Of a stretch of 64,000 bases of DNA, positions 32,201 to 44,500 are shown piece by piece. The DNA comes from Podarcis raffonei. Its lineage: Eukaryota; Chordata; Lepidosauria; Squamata; Lacertidae. Every line of letters begins with the position of its first letter. Position 1 is the stretch's first letter. The notes below the pieces were generated by a model. It saw only the letters and a list, made by a program, of their open reading frames with translations. It did no database searches and was not told the DNA's origin. The DNA is taken from NCBI RefSeq assembly GCF_027172205.1, contig NC_070614.1, forward strand, positions 44,197,001 to 44,261,000, in the 5' to 3' direction. The position numbers and the translations under genes were made by a program.

Positions 32201-35200
32201 CCTGCACTGGTGAGGAGAAGCTGGAGAGCCTTCCTGGGGCTTTTTTTGAAATGCAAATGACCAGCCAAAGCTACAGCATCTACAATGCCGTCTATGCTGT
32301 GGCACATGCTTTGCATGCCATGTTGGCATCCAGAACCAAATATGGAAAGATGATGCTTGGGCACTATGTGGGACTTCATGAGCCACAATATTTTCAGGTA
32401 ATGTCTAGCATTGGAAAGTAGATCATTTTTTAAATGAACAACCCAATCATAAGACTAAAGCTTAGAGAGCACCTAAAGAGCCTTCCACATCACCAGAGAA
32501 TGTTGCTTTTTCATTTGGTTCTTTGGAAAGTTGTAAATACAGTATTTATTATTATAAGGGCACAGAAGTGCTCCTAATGAAGGTGAGACTCAAACACATG
32601 GTTCCTTGAGTATAAGCTGCAGAAATCTACTGCTAATAAAAAGTTGTCTCTTCAGAAATTAAGGATATTTGTTACATATTTCTTTTTACTATCAATAGAT
32701 GGTTCAGATTTCAATGAGATCTGATATAAAATACCACAATTAAGTTTAAAAGTGCTAACAAACATATTTGTAAACTACCCAAACATGCCATATATTTTTA
32801 CCCAATTGTGATAAAAACTACTGAAGTACTTTATTCTGGGTTGTCAAGGAAAACACACTTTCATTGGTTTGGTGAAATTCAATAAGCAGTTCAAGAGTCT
32901 TTGTTGTATTACCGTATTTTTCGCCCTATAGGACACACTTTTTCCCCTCCAAAAATGAAGGGGAAATCTGTGTGCATCCTATGGGGTGAATACAGGCTTT
33001 CGCTGAAGCTTGGAGAGCGAGAGGGGTCAGTGCGCACTTCAGGAAGCTATCAGCAAGCCTGGGGAGCCCGCGGGAGTTCCCGCAGGGCTCCCTAGGCTGC
33101 GGATAGCAGCCTGCTGTCTGGCGCGCGTGCGCCCTGAAGCAGAGCGCCCCTCGGGCCAGGCAGATATCCGCAGCCTGAGGAGCCCTGCGGGAACTCCCGC
33201 AGGGCTCCCTAGGCTGCGGATAGCAGCCTGCTGCACGGAGCGCGGAGCGCGCTGAAGCAGCGCGCCCCGCACGTCCGGCAGACATTGGCCAGCCTCACAA
33301 GCTCGGGGGACAGCGGGGAGGCGCAGCACCGCCATCCCGCTGTTCCCCGACCTGGTTTTGGGGGGGGGAATAAAGGGGGGGGAAATCCTTTATTTCCCCC
33401 CCAAAAAACTAGGTGCATCCTATGGGACAGAGCGTCGTATGGGACGAAAAATATGGTAAGTTGTACGGAAGCATGCTGGCAAATTTAAGCCAAAAGTCTT
33501 GCCAATATTGCAATGCTTGTATGTTTTTATCAGGTACTGAAAAATATTGAATGGAAATGTTGATCTTAGGATTGATGGATATGGGTTGAGGATTAAATAT
33601 GTAAATTAAAATTTAAAGCTCCTGTCCAAAATGTGTGGGGAAAATATGAGACCAAACAGGCTGTGAAGCCCGTTTTTTAGCAGAGTAAAACCACTTATCC
33701 AACTTGCACGGTCCCAGAAGCTAGGAATTAGGAAATTTCACAATTTATACCTGTTTATTTGTGTTCTGCTGATATTTCCTCACTTTCTACCTGTTGCTAA
33801 GAATAAACCACACAAATTTGAAAAACTAAAAAGGTTTACTTACATTCAATGAATGCAGCTACTACTTCGAGGTAAAAAATTTTTCTTAGTTTCTAAAATG
33901 GAATTTAGACAGGCATGTCTCCCCTTAAAACTCAAGGGGAGTTTCAACAAATACTGTGAATTGATCCCAGCATGAGAAAACAGAATCTTTGTAGTGTGTT
34001 CTCTATTTCTACCCAATTTACCATTCTCTTTTTTCCACTGAAGCTTCAACCTTTCCTGAGGAATATCTTGTTTAACAACAGTGCTGGTGACACTGTCTTT
34101 TTTAATGAGAAACATGAGCTAGAAGGTGGATTTGATATTATCAACTGGGTAACTTTCCCAAATAAGTCCTTCTTAAGAGTGAAAGTTGGGAAGATGGATC
34201 CCCAAGCACCACTGGGCAGTGATTTCTCCATTGATGAGAAGATCATTACATGGCACCAGAGTTTTAACCAGGTAGGACCCAGCTGCAGCTTCTGAGGTCT
34301 ATAGGTAGACATTCACCAGATTTGTTTCATCATCATGTACACCCTGCTGAATGAGTTCCTTTTAGCTGCATTGATTCTTTGTATGTTAGGGATGGGTTGT
34401 TTACATGTCACTGTAGTGATCTTGGCTTTCAGGGTTTAAAACCGTGCAGCTCTTCCCTGAAACACCATTTGAAATGCCTAGACTATTTAGTTGAACCAAG
34501 ATTTGTTGACCAGTGGTAGGGGTGTTGGTGTAGTGTGGCTAGCAGCAAAGGCTTAGAACCTTTGTAGTCATTCTGTGGAAGAACTTTTTAGGTGTCAGGG
34601 AATTATAAATTAATAAAAATTATAATTATTTTTTGGTGTGTTCTTTGGCTCCCATATACATCTGCCTACGCACTGTATTTCTGCTGTTGCCATGTTTGAG
34701 ATTTCATTTTTATTAAGGTGGATTGTGAAATAATAATCCAAAAATGAAATAAATGTTTTATAATAAGAACATCCGCATGCAACAAGCACAGAAAGCATGC
34801 AATACAAAATTGTGCTTCGTAGGACTCTTTAGTTTCATTTCTGTGATTCATTTCTTTAAAGGAACCAAGTTGCCACTTCTCATCTTTAAAAACATATTAT
34901 AAAATCTACACATATCAGTAGATATTCACATTTTCTTTGCCTGAACCATTTACTGGCTGAGTGGCTCAGTTGTTTAGAGCAAGGTGCTGATAATGCCAAG
35001 GTCACAGGTTTGATCCCTTTATAGGACAGCTGTATATTCCTGCATTGTGGGGGGTTTGAATACATGATCCTCAGAGTCCCCTACAACTCTATGATTCTAT
35101 TATCTTTGTTGGGTTGAATATGCACAAATATTGGTGATTGTCACAACCATTGTAAAGTTAGTGGCACTTATTAATTAATTAATTTTTTAAAAAAAAAACC

Positions 35201-37552
35201 CTCTGGGTGCCTTATTTCAATGCAGCAGCCTATTGATGAAAAGGCAAAGAACAAACACAAATAGAATAGAATACATGCAATATCTTGTGTTTTATGGGCA
35301 GGTGGTGCCTCTTGCCTTGTGCAATGACCACTGCCATCCAGGTTACAGCAGACAAAGGAAAGAGGGGGAACCATTTTGCTGCTATGATTGTACTCCATGT
35401 CCAGAAGGGAAGATTTCAAACCAGACAGGTAGGGGACTGTATGCTATAGTATATCAACTATATTGAGAAGATGTTTTTGTCAGCTATTTATGAACAAATA
35501 GATGCCTTACAAAATATTTGAATATAAACCTTTACTTGTCTGGTTTTCAACCGTTGAACAAGTATTATCCATTCATGTATATATATGAATAAGACGCCTT
35601 ACATAAGGCCTGAAGAGAAACGTTACTTGTCTGGTTGTCAACAGTTGAAAATCAAGTATTATTCATATATATATATATATAAATGTGCTTCTGTCCCTTG
35701 AGCCCAAGAGAGGGCTTAGTCCTTTTTTGTTTTCAAAGCTCCTTCATAGCTGAGCATAAGCTAATAATCCAAATCTTGACCATCCTCAAAAACCCCTCCA
35801 GACAATGTCTGCTTGAAGTCACCAAACTCCCACGCTCTCAGTCAAAGATGCAACTAACAGAAGAACCAACCAACCGTCAAGTACCAACTGCCTCCATCTT
35901 TCCCGAATACCATTTATTCTTTGTGAAATATATTTACTGTTCTTAAACCAAGGTACCACTGTACAAGTGTTTTATCATAAACAATCTTATAAATTACTAA
36001 CTAGCATATCTTCTGCTTACCTCCACACCATAAAACTTCATGGATTGCATGGACACCAACTTACTTGATGACCAAAATTCTTGAATTTTCAATTCAAGAG
36101 TATTTTTTTGACAATATTCCTAGATGTGTTAACTGGATTATATCAGCACCTTTAGTCTTCCTTTGACATTTAGCTTCCTTACTGGTATAGGAAATAGTCT
36201 GAATATTGGTAAATGAAACTTCCTATTTTACAACCATTTCTACTAGTAAGCTGTGAAACATTCATGTTTAATTATTATTTCTCCATTCAAATAGCTTTGA
36301 AAGTTCTTATTGATGGACTAGGGATTTCTCCCCTCTAAACACACCCAAATTTCAATTCTATACACGTGTAAACACAAACATACATTTATGGAGCTTATCA
36401 TTTAGATTTAATTCTGATTTGATTATCCACTGGAAAGAATCTTCCAAAAATAGCTTACCTTAAAGACAAAACATGTTAACACTCTAACAATTTCCTGAAA
36501 AAGATAATATTTTGTATCATGTATACTGTGAATTACACTGAATTATTTTACAGTGTCATTCAAAGTTTCCTGATCCGATACCATAAATATTTGTATCTCA
36601 GTAAGACTGAAAATGCTATAACTATAATCCTGATTTCTTTATACTTCGAGATATGGATGATTGCTTCCAGTGCCAAGAAGATCAGTATCCTAACCAAGAG
36701 AGAAACCAGTGCATCAGCAAGAAAGAAAACTTCTTATCTTATGAAGCACCTTTAGGCAACAGTTTGGCTCTTTTGGCTCTGGCTTTTTCTGCAACTACAG
36801 CTTTGGTGTTTGGAATCTTCATCAAACATCAAAACACTCCCATTGTCAAAGCCAACAACCGGAATCTCACCTACACCCTGCTCATCTCCCTCCTGCTCTG
36901 CTTCCTCTGCTCCTTGCTATTCATTGGGCGCCCCCAGTTACTGACCTGCAATCTACGACAAACTGCCTTTGGTATCATCTTCTCAGTGGCTGTTTCTTCC
37001 GTTTTGGCTAAAACCCTCACTGTGGTTCTGGCTTTCATGGCCACCAAACCAGGATCCAAGATGAGGAAATGGGTGGGGACAAGATTTTCCATCTCTATTG
37101 TTCTTGGTTCTGCTTCTATCCAGGCAAGTATTTGTATAGTATGGCTGGGCACTGACCATCCATTCCCAGATCTGGACATGCACTCTCTGCCTGAAGAAGT
37201 CATAGTGGAATGCAATGAAGGCTCAGTCAACATGTTCTACTCTGTTCTTGGTTACATGGGGTTGCTGGCTCTTGTCAGCTTCATTGTGGCTTTCTTTGCT
37301 CGGAAGCTGCCAGACACCTTTAATGAAGCCAAATTTATCACTTTCAGCATGTTGGTGTTTTGCAGTGTGTGGCTTTCTTTTGTTCCATCCTACTTAAGCA
37401 CCAAAGGGAAGTACATAGTGGCCGTGGAGATCTTCTCCATCTTGGCCTCCAGTGCTGGAATCTTGGGTTGTATCTTCTCCCCAAAATGTTATATCATTGT
37501 CTTCAAGCCTGAACTCAACTCAAAAGGGCAGCTAAAAAAGAGAAATAAGTAA
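28992..37552 (+). CDS. V2R-E: complete vomeronasal type-2 receptor (877 aa)
   Basis: Exons 28992-29239, 30087-30378, 31561-32397, 34044-34271, 35302-35428 and 36651-37552 join in frame to 877 residues. It belongs to the E/F/G subfamily, marked by [15 protein letters not shown] in exon 1 and SSLYQM.PSEA in exon 3. Exons 1, 2 and the first half of exon 3 differ strongly from F and G. Exon 4 is identical to that of F, and exons 5 and 6 nearly so, pointing to conversion or exchange in the 3' half. Intron 3 carries a GC-rich short DNA transposon, intron 2 an antisense LINE tail. No disabling change is seen. Confidence 0.92.
29505..29566 (+). mobile_element. Bov-B LINE, terminal 3' fragment
   Basis: GAAGAGTCAGACACAACTAA followed by CGACTAAACAATAACAACAA is the sense Bov-B 3' end, only about 60 bases long, in intron 1 of V2R-E. 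Confidence 0.65.
30087..30378 (+). CDS. V2R-E exon 2
   Basis: 292 bases, TTGCTTCAG acceptor, GTAACA donor. Reads [40 protein letters not shown] and [20 protein letters not shown]. Confidence 0.94.
31055..31475 (-). mobile_element. LINE ORF2 C-terminal fragment, antisense, family uncertain
   Basis: The minus strand reads [20 protein letters not shown] then [15 protein letters not shown], and further on [20 protein letters not shown] then RLRVIAKEE. The [21 protein letters not shown] pattern is the C-terminal tail of some endonuclease/reverse-transcriptase elements. Frames are broken between these pieces. Intron 2 of V2R-E. Confidence 0.6.
31561..32397 (+). CDS. V2R-E exon 3 (main ligand-binding exon)
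   Basis: 837 bases, 279 codons. Acceptor ATGTCTAG, donor TTTCAG|GTAATG. Reads [54 protein letters not shown] and [20 protein letters not shown]. The last 250 bases are nearly the same as in F and G; the first 400 are clearly divergent. Confidence 0.95.
32909..33459. mobile_element. Short DNA transposon with GC-rich core in V2R-E intron 3
   Basis: Inverted ends TTACCGTATTTTTCGCCCTA (left) and, inverted from the right, TTACCATATTTTTCGTCCCA. The flanking 6-mer GTTGTA is present on both sides (32903-32908 and 33460-33465). The same intron of G has one GTTGTA and no element (near 57936). The core (33040-33290) is a GC-rich two-copy direct repeat with GGAGCCC.GCGGGA.TTCCCGC fold-back words. No transposase. 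The family is a common vertebrate one that I cannot name with certainty. Confidence 0.75.
34044..34271 (+). CDS. V2R-E exon 4
   Basis: 228 bases, acceptor TTCCACTGAAG, donor GTAGGA. Reads [20 protein letters not shown] and [20 protein letters not shown]. Every base equals V2R-F exon 4, although the acceptor differs (F has CTCTGTAG). Confidence 0.95.
34951..35100 (+). mobile_element. tRNA-derived SINE with CR1-like tail (V2R-E intron 4)
   Basis: TGGCTCAGTTGTTTAGAGCA (A box) and CACAGGTTTGATCCC (B box), then GACAGCTGTATATTCCTGCA and a CTACAACTCTATGATTCTAT tail. The same copy sits at the same intron position in F and G, so it predates the duplications. Confidence 0.75.
35302..35428 (+). CDS. 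V2R-E exon 5 (cysteine-rich domain)
   Basis: 127 bases, TGGGCAG acceptor, ACAG|GTAGGG donor. Reads [20 protein letters not shown] and [19 protein letters not shown]. Confidence 0.95.
35657..35680 (+). repeat. (TA)n microsatellite, V2R-E intron 5
   Basis: About eight TA units. The matching site in F (48702-48734) is roughly twice as long, and in G (63300-63330) it is replaced by TTGATA units. Confidence 0.8.
36651..37552 (+). CDS. V2R-E exon 6 (seven-transmembrane domain and stop)
   Basis: 902 bases after ATACTTCGAG. Starts [20 protein letters not shown] and is open to TAA. Differs from F at only a few codons, for example YEAPLGN against YDAPLGI and TTALVFG against TTLLVFG. The tail ends KGQLKKRNK. 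Confidence 0.96.
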
Positions 37553-38047
37553 CAATCTAACTATAAAAATCATTATAGTGGATAACGTTTTACATGTTTT
37601 AAGGTTTGTGTGTTTGGGAAGGGTTCAGCTTTCACGTTCTCTTGATATAGATGTTGCTTACTGTCAGAACTGCAGTCGTCAAAATGTGGAAAGCCTTACA
37701 GTAATTGCAACCTGCTCCAGTATAAAAATATGTGTCGTTTAGTACTAGTTGAAAAATTTGCTCATAGAAATATGTGTTTCCAAAAGCCGTAAATATCATG
37801 AAAAATTCTGTGCAGTTTGGTGGGATTTTATCATGTTCAGAACACAAGAAATATAGACACAAAGGAGTCCCTTTCCATGGTACAACATGAAATTTGGCCT
37901 TCCTAATGATCTTAAGTATTCTACTTATCTAATTAAATCTCTTTCAGTTCTATTGCTTTTATGTATTTATATTTGTACTTCTACACCTAATATTTTTATT
38001 GTGTTGTTCTACTTCATTTACTTTGATTAATTAATGTAGAACATGTG
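37553..38047. other. 3' flank of V2R-E
   Basis: The first 108 bases match the 3' flank of F almost exactly, and similarity stops abruptly near 37660 (50710 in F) after GATGTTGCTTAC. No gene or clear poly(A) signal is seen. Confidence 0.6.
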
Positions 38048-38921
38048 ATAGTAGAGTTGGAAGAGTCCCTGAAGGTCATCCAGCCCCAAACCCAGAATGC
38101 AGGAATCTCAGCTAAAGCACCCGTGACAGATGGCCATCCAACCTCTGCTTTAAAACCTCCAATGAAGAAGAACCCACTACTGCCTGAGGGAGTCCCTTCC
38201 ACTGTCTAACAACTCTTACTGACAGAAAGCTCTTCCTGATGTTTAGTTGCAGTATCTCCTTTCTTGTAACTTGAGTCCATTCGTTTGGGTCCTACCCTTC
38301 AGAGCAACAGAAAAGAAGCTTGCTCCATCTTCCCTGTGACAGCCCTTGATATATCTGAAGATGGCAATTATATAAACGTGCTATAAAGATATTAAACATA
38401 TGATGGCTAAACATACACAACCCATTCCACTGTTTCTTCTGAGGTTTGGTTTCCAGAGCCTTGATCATCTTGATTGCCCTACTCTGTACATGCTCCAGCT
38501 TGCCAACATCCTTCTTCCATTGTGGTGTCCAAAATTGGATGCATTATTCCAGGTGTGATCTGACCAAGGCAGAATAGAGTGGTACTATTACTTCCCTTGA
38601 TCTGGACACTATACATCTGCTGATGCAGCCTAGAATAGAATTAGGTCTTTGCTGCTGCATCATACTGTTGACTCATGTTAAACTTGTAGTCCACCAAGAC
38701 CCGTAGATCCTTTCCCCATGTACTGCTAGTAAGCCAGGTTTCCTCCATCTTATATTTGGGGATCTGGTTCTTCCTGCCTAAGTTCAGAACTTTATGTTTG
38801 TCCTTATTGAAATTCATTTTGTAACTTGGGCCCAGTTCTCCAATGTGTTAAGGTTATTTTGAGTTCTGATTCTGTCTTGTGAAAGCAACAGTCAAGTTTT
38901 GCAATGCTTGTGCCTGTAGTT
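38048..38921 (-). mobile_element. CR1 LINE 3' region, antisense
   Basis: Starts with GTAGAGTTGGAAGAGTCCCT and passes through CTCTTCCTGATGTTTAGTTG, CATGCTCCAGCTTGCC, CCAGGTGTGATCTGACCAAG, GCAGAATAGAGTGGTACTAT and TTTGTCCTTATTGAAATTCA. This is the antisense 3' part of a squamate CR1. Its last 100 bases recur at 52221-52328 upstream of G. Confidence 0.8.
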
Positions 38922-38934
38922 CTGTTCTCTCATA

Positions 38935-39290
38935 AAAGGTAAAGGTAAAGGGACCCCTGACCATTAGGTCCAGTCATGACCAACTCTGGGGTTGTGGTGC
39001 TCATCTCGCTTTATTGGCTGAGGGATCTAGCATACAGCTTCCAGGTCATGTGGCCAGCATGACTAAGCCGCTTCTGGCAAACCAGAGCAACACACGGAAA
39101 CGCCTTTTACCTTCCCGCTGGAGCGGTATCTATTTATCTACTTGCACTTTGACGTGCTTTCGAACTGCTAGGTTGGCAGGAGCAGGGACTGAGCAATGGG
39201 AGCTCACCCCGTCGTGGGGATTTGAACCTCCAACCTTCTGATCAGCCAGTCCTAGGCTCTGTGGTTTAACCCACAGCACCACCCCGTCCC
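38935..39290 (-). mobile_element. Sauria SINE with 13-bp target duplication (upstream of F)
   Basis: Antisense: AAAGGTAAAGGGACCCCTGA (Bov-B-like tail), AGGTCATGTGGCCAGCATGA, GGGGATTTGAACCTCC (tRNA B box reversed) and GGTTTAACCCACAGC. Flanked by CTGTTCTCTCATA at 38922-38934 and 39294-39306. The same insertion is present upstream of G. Confidence 0.85.
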
Positions 39291-39306
39291 CTGCTGTTCT
39301 CTCATA

Positions 39307-40070
39307 TGGTGTGCAAATTCCATAATTTCAAGTGTGTTCCAAATGATCCTGTTTATGTCCTACATGCATGGCACCAGCCAGGTGAAATATTTCTTGGTTG
39401 TATTGTGTCTTTTATCGCTGTCAAAGGGTCTGTTTACATTGAGGGGGCCCTGCCCCTTGATTGAAAAGGACTTTCACCACCATCTCAAGATCTTGCCCGC
39501 AAAGGGATTATTTGTCAATGGGTATGCACGCTGCCTTGCCCCTGTGATCGGGGTTGCCTGGGAAGTGTGATGTCAGCAGGCCATGCGTACATGCCATGGG
39601 GTGTCCTGGCGTTACTTGCACACACTGTGGGGTGTGTTCACATGTCATGCAGACGCCCCATGGCTTCCGCATGGGTCACAGCATGCTGTCATGCCCGGGC
39701 CCCCTCAATTACGATGGCAAAGTGGGGAGACGCTAGCATGTCCTTTGGCTTGCGCCACAATGGCCGCCATGAAATGTTGTGGGAGCCCTGCCCCTTGCTT
39801 GAAAATTTGCAGGGTTAGCCCCCACCCCCCACTTAGCACCCCTGTCACTTGGTCATAGTTTATGGCTCATAGCTTCTGAGTCCAAGAAGGTTCTTTTAAA
39901 GAGTGGGTGTGCCATTGCCTCTATCATGCCACACACTTTACTCTGAAGTGCTCTGGGACTGACCACTCTCCCCTGTACCACATTTTCATTTTATTTAATA
40001 TCTGCAGCTCTGAGCTGGGTTTTCCTTGGGTGTTTCAATAAACATCCCCTTTATACTTGCTGCCCCCACA
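39307..40070. repeat. Unclassified repeat shared by the F and G upstream regions
   Basis: Matches 52723-53465. It contains ATTGAGGGGGCCCTGCCCC (from 39437) and the inverted CGGGCCCCCTCAATTACG (39696-39714), suggesting a short element with inverted ends, and a second GGGAGCCCTGCCCCTTGC near 39781. No coding content. Confidence 0.4.
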
Positions 40071-40071
40071 G

Positions 40072-40640
40072 CTCACTTTGATTTGAAAACTTAATCCCTC
40101 ATGTAGGCAAGAAATAGGCCTTGTCCTGAACCCAGGCATCCTCTGATGTAAGTCCTGATAGTGCACACAGAGAGTGTTATGGTCTGGCTGGATGAGGAAG
40201 AGTGGTGGGAACCAGGAGGCACCTGAAGTTGAAGGGGACTTTGAACCAGGTTCAGACTGATGGGACAGAGAGGAATCACTAGCGGAGAGTAAGGGAGAAG
40301 GGGAGAGGCTTGAGGTAGCAGCAGGTGCTGATAGAGAAGGAGCAAGCGCTATGTCTCCTGCTCTGCAATATAGTCATGATTCAGCTCCTTCCCCTGCTCC
40401 GCTCCGAGCGCAGGAAAGGAGGGATGGGAAAAGGCTAGAATGATTAAGAAAGCTGAGTCACAATGAAAAAAATTCAAGGACAGAGGTATAAATAAGGGGG
40501 AGAGAGGACAGAACTTTAGCTTCTGCAAGTAACATGCTTATCTGATAGATGTGCCGTGTGCTGACTCCTTGATTAATGAGCAATCAATGTTATTACTGCA
40601 ATCACTGTGCCTGGTTCTGCTTAGAGCGTCAGACAACAGA
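40072..40640 (+). mobile_element. LTR-like repeat, copy 1 (probable solo LTR)
   Basis: A unit of about 0.5 kb with a TATAAATAA box (40487-40495), an AGAGGACAGAACTTTAGC stretch after it, and an end near GAGCGTCAGACAAC. This layout fits a long terminal repeat of a retrovirus or LTR retrotransposon. No internal coding region follows. Two more copies are at 51593-52180 and 53466-54045. Treated as an old fossil element; the family is not determined. Confidence 0.5.
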
Positions 40641-41328
40641 CAGAGGGGCTTTTGTGGCAGCCTGAAAGTAAGCAAGGAAGTGCTCAATGTGAATGGACAT
40701 CATACTTGCAAAAATCCACAAAACCACATGTTAACACTGGCCAAGTTCTCAGTGAACTATTTCTTCCTTCCTTTGTTAGTCAAGATGCTGGTCCTGACCA
40801 CTTTTTCATGCAAGGCATTTTCTATACTTTGGAACATTCCCTTCTCTGGAGCATAATGGAACACCAGCCTTTCCATTTTCTCCCATGGCCTGGCTAAACC
40901 ACTATTATTTTCACACCCATTCAGATCTTCCTGAAACCAGGTGCTCTGCCCAATCTGCAATGCAACAGATAATATCTTCTCAAGGGGGCAAAACATATTT
41001 TGTTCAATGCTTCTGCTGCACATGGTGCCACAGACCAAGCAACCCCGCTGGGACAGTGTACCATGTTATTATCTTAAAACAAAGCAATTCATTCTTTCTC
41101 AGGCAGTATCCATATGGTATTTTGAAGCCCATATGCCACAGAGAAACAGCAGAATGCTTATAAAAAACCACCCCAGTGCCAATGACAGCTATTCTATCAT
41201 TTATTTATAAACGTAGATTAGAGCTGCTGGAGGGCAACAGGACAGAAGGTGATGACATTGGGTGATGATAAGTATTTTAGACTTAAACAGGTGCTTTATT
41301 TTTAAGAGGAGAACCTCCACACCTCAAG
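40641..41328 (+). promoter_or_regulatory. Upstream region of V2R-F; TATAAAAAA at 41159
   Basis: Shared almost base for base with G (54046-54720) and partly with E (28800-28991). TATAAAAAA at 41159-41167 is 170 bases before the ATG and aligns with TTTATAAAGA of E. The leader ends AAACAGGTGCTTTA.TTTTAAGAG before the start codon. Confidence 0.5.
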
Positions 41329-41546
41329 ATGTTAAGTTTGCCTTTCTGGACCCTACTCATGCTGTTCCCTCTATTTTTGAAACGTTCTGCTTTGCATTGT
41401 GTGATTGACCTCTTCCACACCCAACACCAGTATTATCAGCCGGGGCACTTTCTTATTGGTGGAATCACTTCACAGTTCTTCTCACCTGTCTTCACTTCAA
41501 TAGACTTCAAGGAAAAGCCAAAGGAAACACCTGCTGATGAATATGT
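41329..41546 (+). CDS. V2R-F exon 1
   Basis: [20 protein letters not shown] is a short signal peptide, followed by [20 protein letters not shown]. Ends GAATATGT before GTAAGA, phase 2. Confidence 0.92.
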
Positions 41547-44500
41547 GTAAGAACATGATTTTTATTCCTTTGGGGATAAAAGCTTCTGGTTATGTACGTA
41601 CATAATAAAAAGTGTTGGCAGGTGGCTAGTTGGATTTGTAGTAGAGAGGACAGTCAATGAAATGGGACCATCGCCTGGACTCTCCATAAGTAAGAATAGG
41701 GGAGAACATTAGCTCAATTTACATTGAAAGGCACACCTAACTAATTCAGATTTCCTGAAATGTTTTTAAAACCAAAACACTGACATCCTTTGAATTTCAT
41801 ATTTTATCTACAGCCATATTTTTTCTCTTCTGCCCTTTCTTCCTACTCTGCCCTTCAGCAGTTGTGTCATACATTTCATCCTGTTCTCCACAAGGAGGTC
41901 ATAAGAACCAGCAAATGTAAGAAAGCCCCTGCTGGGTCTGGCCAACGGCCTATATAGCCCTACACTGTGATCTCACAGTGGCCAACCAGATGCCATGAGA
42001 AACCCACAAGCAAGTCCTGAGCATTACAACAGTCTTCTCAGCTCCTATTCCCAGGAACTGTGCTTCAAAGACATGGTGCCTCCAATGGTGGGGAGAGAAC
42101 ATAGCCACTGTGCTTAATAGCTATATCCCTCATTAGAAATGTCAAATCTTCATTTAAAGCCATATAAGTTGTTGGCCATCACTAACTCTTGTGGGAATAC
42201 ATTTCATAGTTCACCTAAGCGTTTACTTTCTTTTGTCTCCCCTGGATCTTTCAACATTCAGTTTCATTGCATGTCCTCAAATTTGAATCTTGTGGGATAA
42301 TGCCTTTGTGTGTTTATCCACTTTCAAAACATGAGGTCTGTCCAGCAGAAGCAGGAAGACCCACCACATGCATAATTCCTCTCTTGTTTCAGCACAGTGC
42401 CAAAGAACTACCAGCATGTCCTTTCCTTAGCCTTTGCTGTGAATGAGGTCAACGAGAACCCCAACATTTTATCCAACATCACTTTGGGGTTCCAGATCTA
42501 TGACAGCTACTGTCATGCAAAGATGACTTATCAGAATACTTTGAACCTCATCTCTCATCATAGGAAAACCATCCCCAACTACAAGTGTGGTGTTGAGAAG
42601 AACCTGATAGCTGCCATTGGGGGCCTTGACTCTGAAACTTCAAGCCATATGGCCTCCATCTTGGAGCTTTATAAGATTCTACAGGTAGGAAGAGTGTGGC
42701 TGGAATGAAGACTCCACAACTGTTGTATATGATTTAGCCTTAGTGTATATTCCCAGGGCATTGGGAGGGGGAGAAGGACAGGAGAATGTTTTTGGCGGGC
42801 TAAAACAAATAAGTCTTGCTGCTTTTTTTATAATAACATAGTTATCTGTAGAAAATCATGTCAGTAATCACCAGCTGATTATGCTAAACACTGCCTCTGC
42901 CTCAAGGAAAATGATGTGACAAAGAATTCAACCATTTGCAGTAATGAATTAGTTATCTGTAGAAAATCATGTCAGTAATTGCCAGCTGATCATGATGCAT
43001 ATCAGTTAATATCTTGACCCTCCTCCACGAACATATCTGTTTACCTGGCCGTTTTCCTATGTCATGAAGGCTGAAATTTCAAGTGAGTGGAGCTGTGAAA
43101 GCTTGCCAAGGCTGTAGCCTGTTCTGCGCACCCCCTTCAGGCCCCAGGCCCCCTCCTAAAATCCTGTGCTGCCCCCGAAAGTAAAGCTCGCGGTACAATG
43201 GCAGTGCTGCCGCCCGGTTTTCCTGTGTGTGGCGCCGGGAGGAGCAGCTCAGTGGTGTGATGAAAATTCATCTAATGTATCCGATCCAGCACTCACCATA
43301 ATGCATTTGCACTGTTCCAACCTCTCTCCCTTCCTTTTTGCCCTCCCTGTACATCACAGAGACCAAGAGGCCAAATAAGTTCCCCTGACCCACTCCACCA
43401 GCCACTACTGCCTATAAGACATGGCAAAAGTAGGGAAATGAGGAGCAGGGATGCAGAAAAGCAAATTCAAAAAACAATCCTTAAATTCAGAAAGTTATTG
43501 CACTCAGCTTGAATAAAGAACCTAAAGACACACAGATATCCTACCTGGTGATTTACTAACCCTCTGTTCTTTGCTAGATCACCTATTCTTCATTTACTCC
43601 AGCGGCGAGTGAAAAAGACCATATTTCTTCCTTGTACCAAATGGCCCCCAGTGAAGCACATCAATACACTGGCATTGTTCAACTTCTTCTCCATTTCCAG
43701 TGGAAGTGGGTTGGGATATTTGTCACAGCTGACGATAAAGGAGAAACGTTTGTGAAAAAGTTGACACAGCAGCTTTCCCAGAATAGCATATGTGTAGCTG
43801 TCACTGAGAGAGTGGTAAACCACAGTGGTTTTGGTGATAATGGGTTGATAGAGAAATGTCAGAATATGGCGGAGTCCCTAAGCAAAACAAACGTCAATGT
43901 ATTTGTTGTCAATGCAGACAAAAACACCAAGACAGGTTTGCAATGGCTGCTACTGATAGGTAGAATGATGAGTATGAGTCCCATAAACAAAGTGTGGGTT
44001 ATGACCGCCGACTGGGATTTCTCTTCGGAGCCATACCACAAAGATCTGGATATACAAAACTTCCATGGTGCCTTATCCTTTGCCATTCATTCCAGTGAGA
44101 TTAAGGGGTTCCATCGTTTCCTCCTGAACCTAAATCCCCACTCTGAGACCGATGGCTTTATCAGGTTCTTCTGGCAACAGGCATTTGGTTGCCCATTTCT
44201 AGATGTGGAGACGGAGGAGGAATCCTGCACTGGTGAGGAGAAGCTGGAGAGCCTTCCAGGGGCTTTTTTTGAAATGCAAATGACCAGCCAAAGCTACAGC
44301 ATCTACAATGCCGTCTATGCTGTGGCACATGCTTTGCATGCCATGTTGGCACCCAGAACCAAACAGGGAGAGATGGTGCTTGGTAACTATCTGAGACCTC
44401 AAAATCAATATTTTCAGGTAATGTCTAACATAGTTTCTCAAGGAATACACACTTGCATTGGTTTGGTGAAATTCAATAAGAAGTTCAAAAGCTTCTGTTG

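Noticed and set aside
32926-33335. Several overlapping open frames rich in Arg, Ala and Gly near 33 kb
   Set aside because: They lie within the GC-rich core of a short DNA transposon with a two-copy repeat. Few stops are expected in such base composition.
34951-35050. tRNA gene-like sequence (A and B boxes)
   Set aside because: The A and B boxes belong to a SINE head with a CR1-like tail; no cloverleaf with proper acceptor stem can be drawn.
36871-37233. Antisense open frame of about 120 codons in exon 6, recurring in C, D, E and F
   Set aside because: It mirrors the conserved seven-helix coding sequence on the other strand. Its conservation follows from the receptor's codons; there is no independent start context or family match.
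39554-39858. Overlapping open frames upstream of V2R-F
   Set aside because: Located in a repeated non-coding block that is also present upstream of G, with no matching frame conservation and no recognisable motif.
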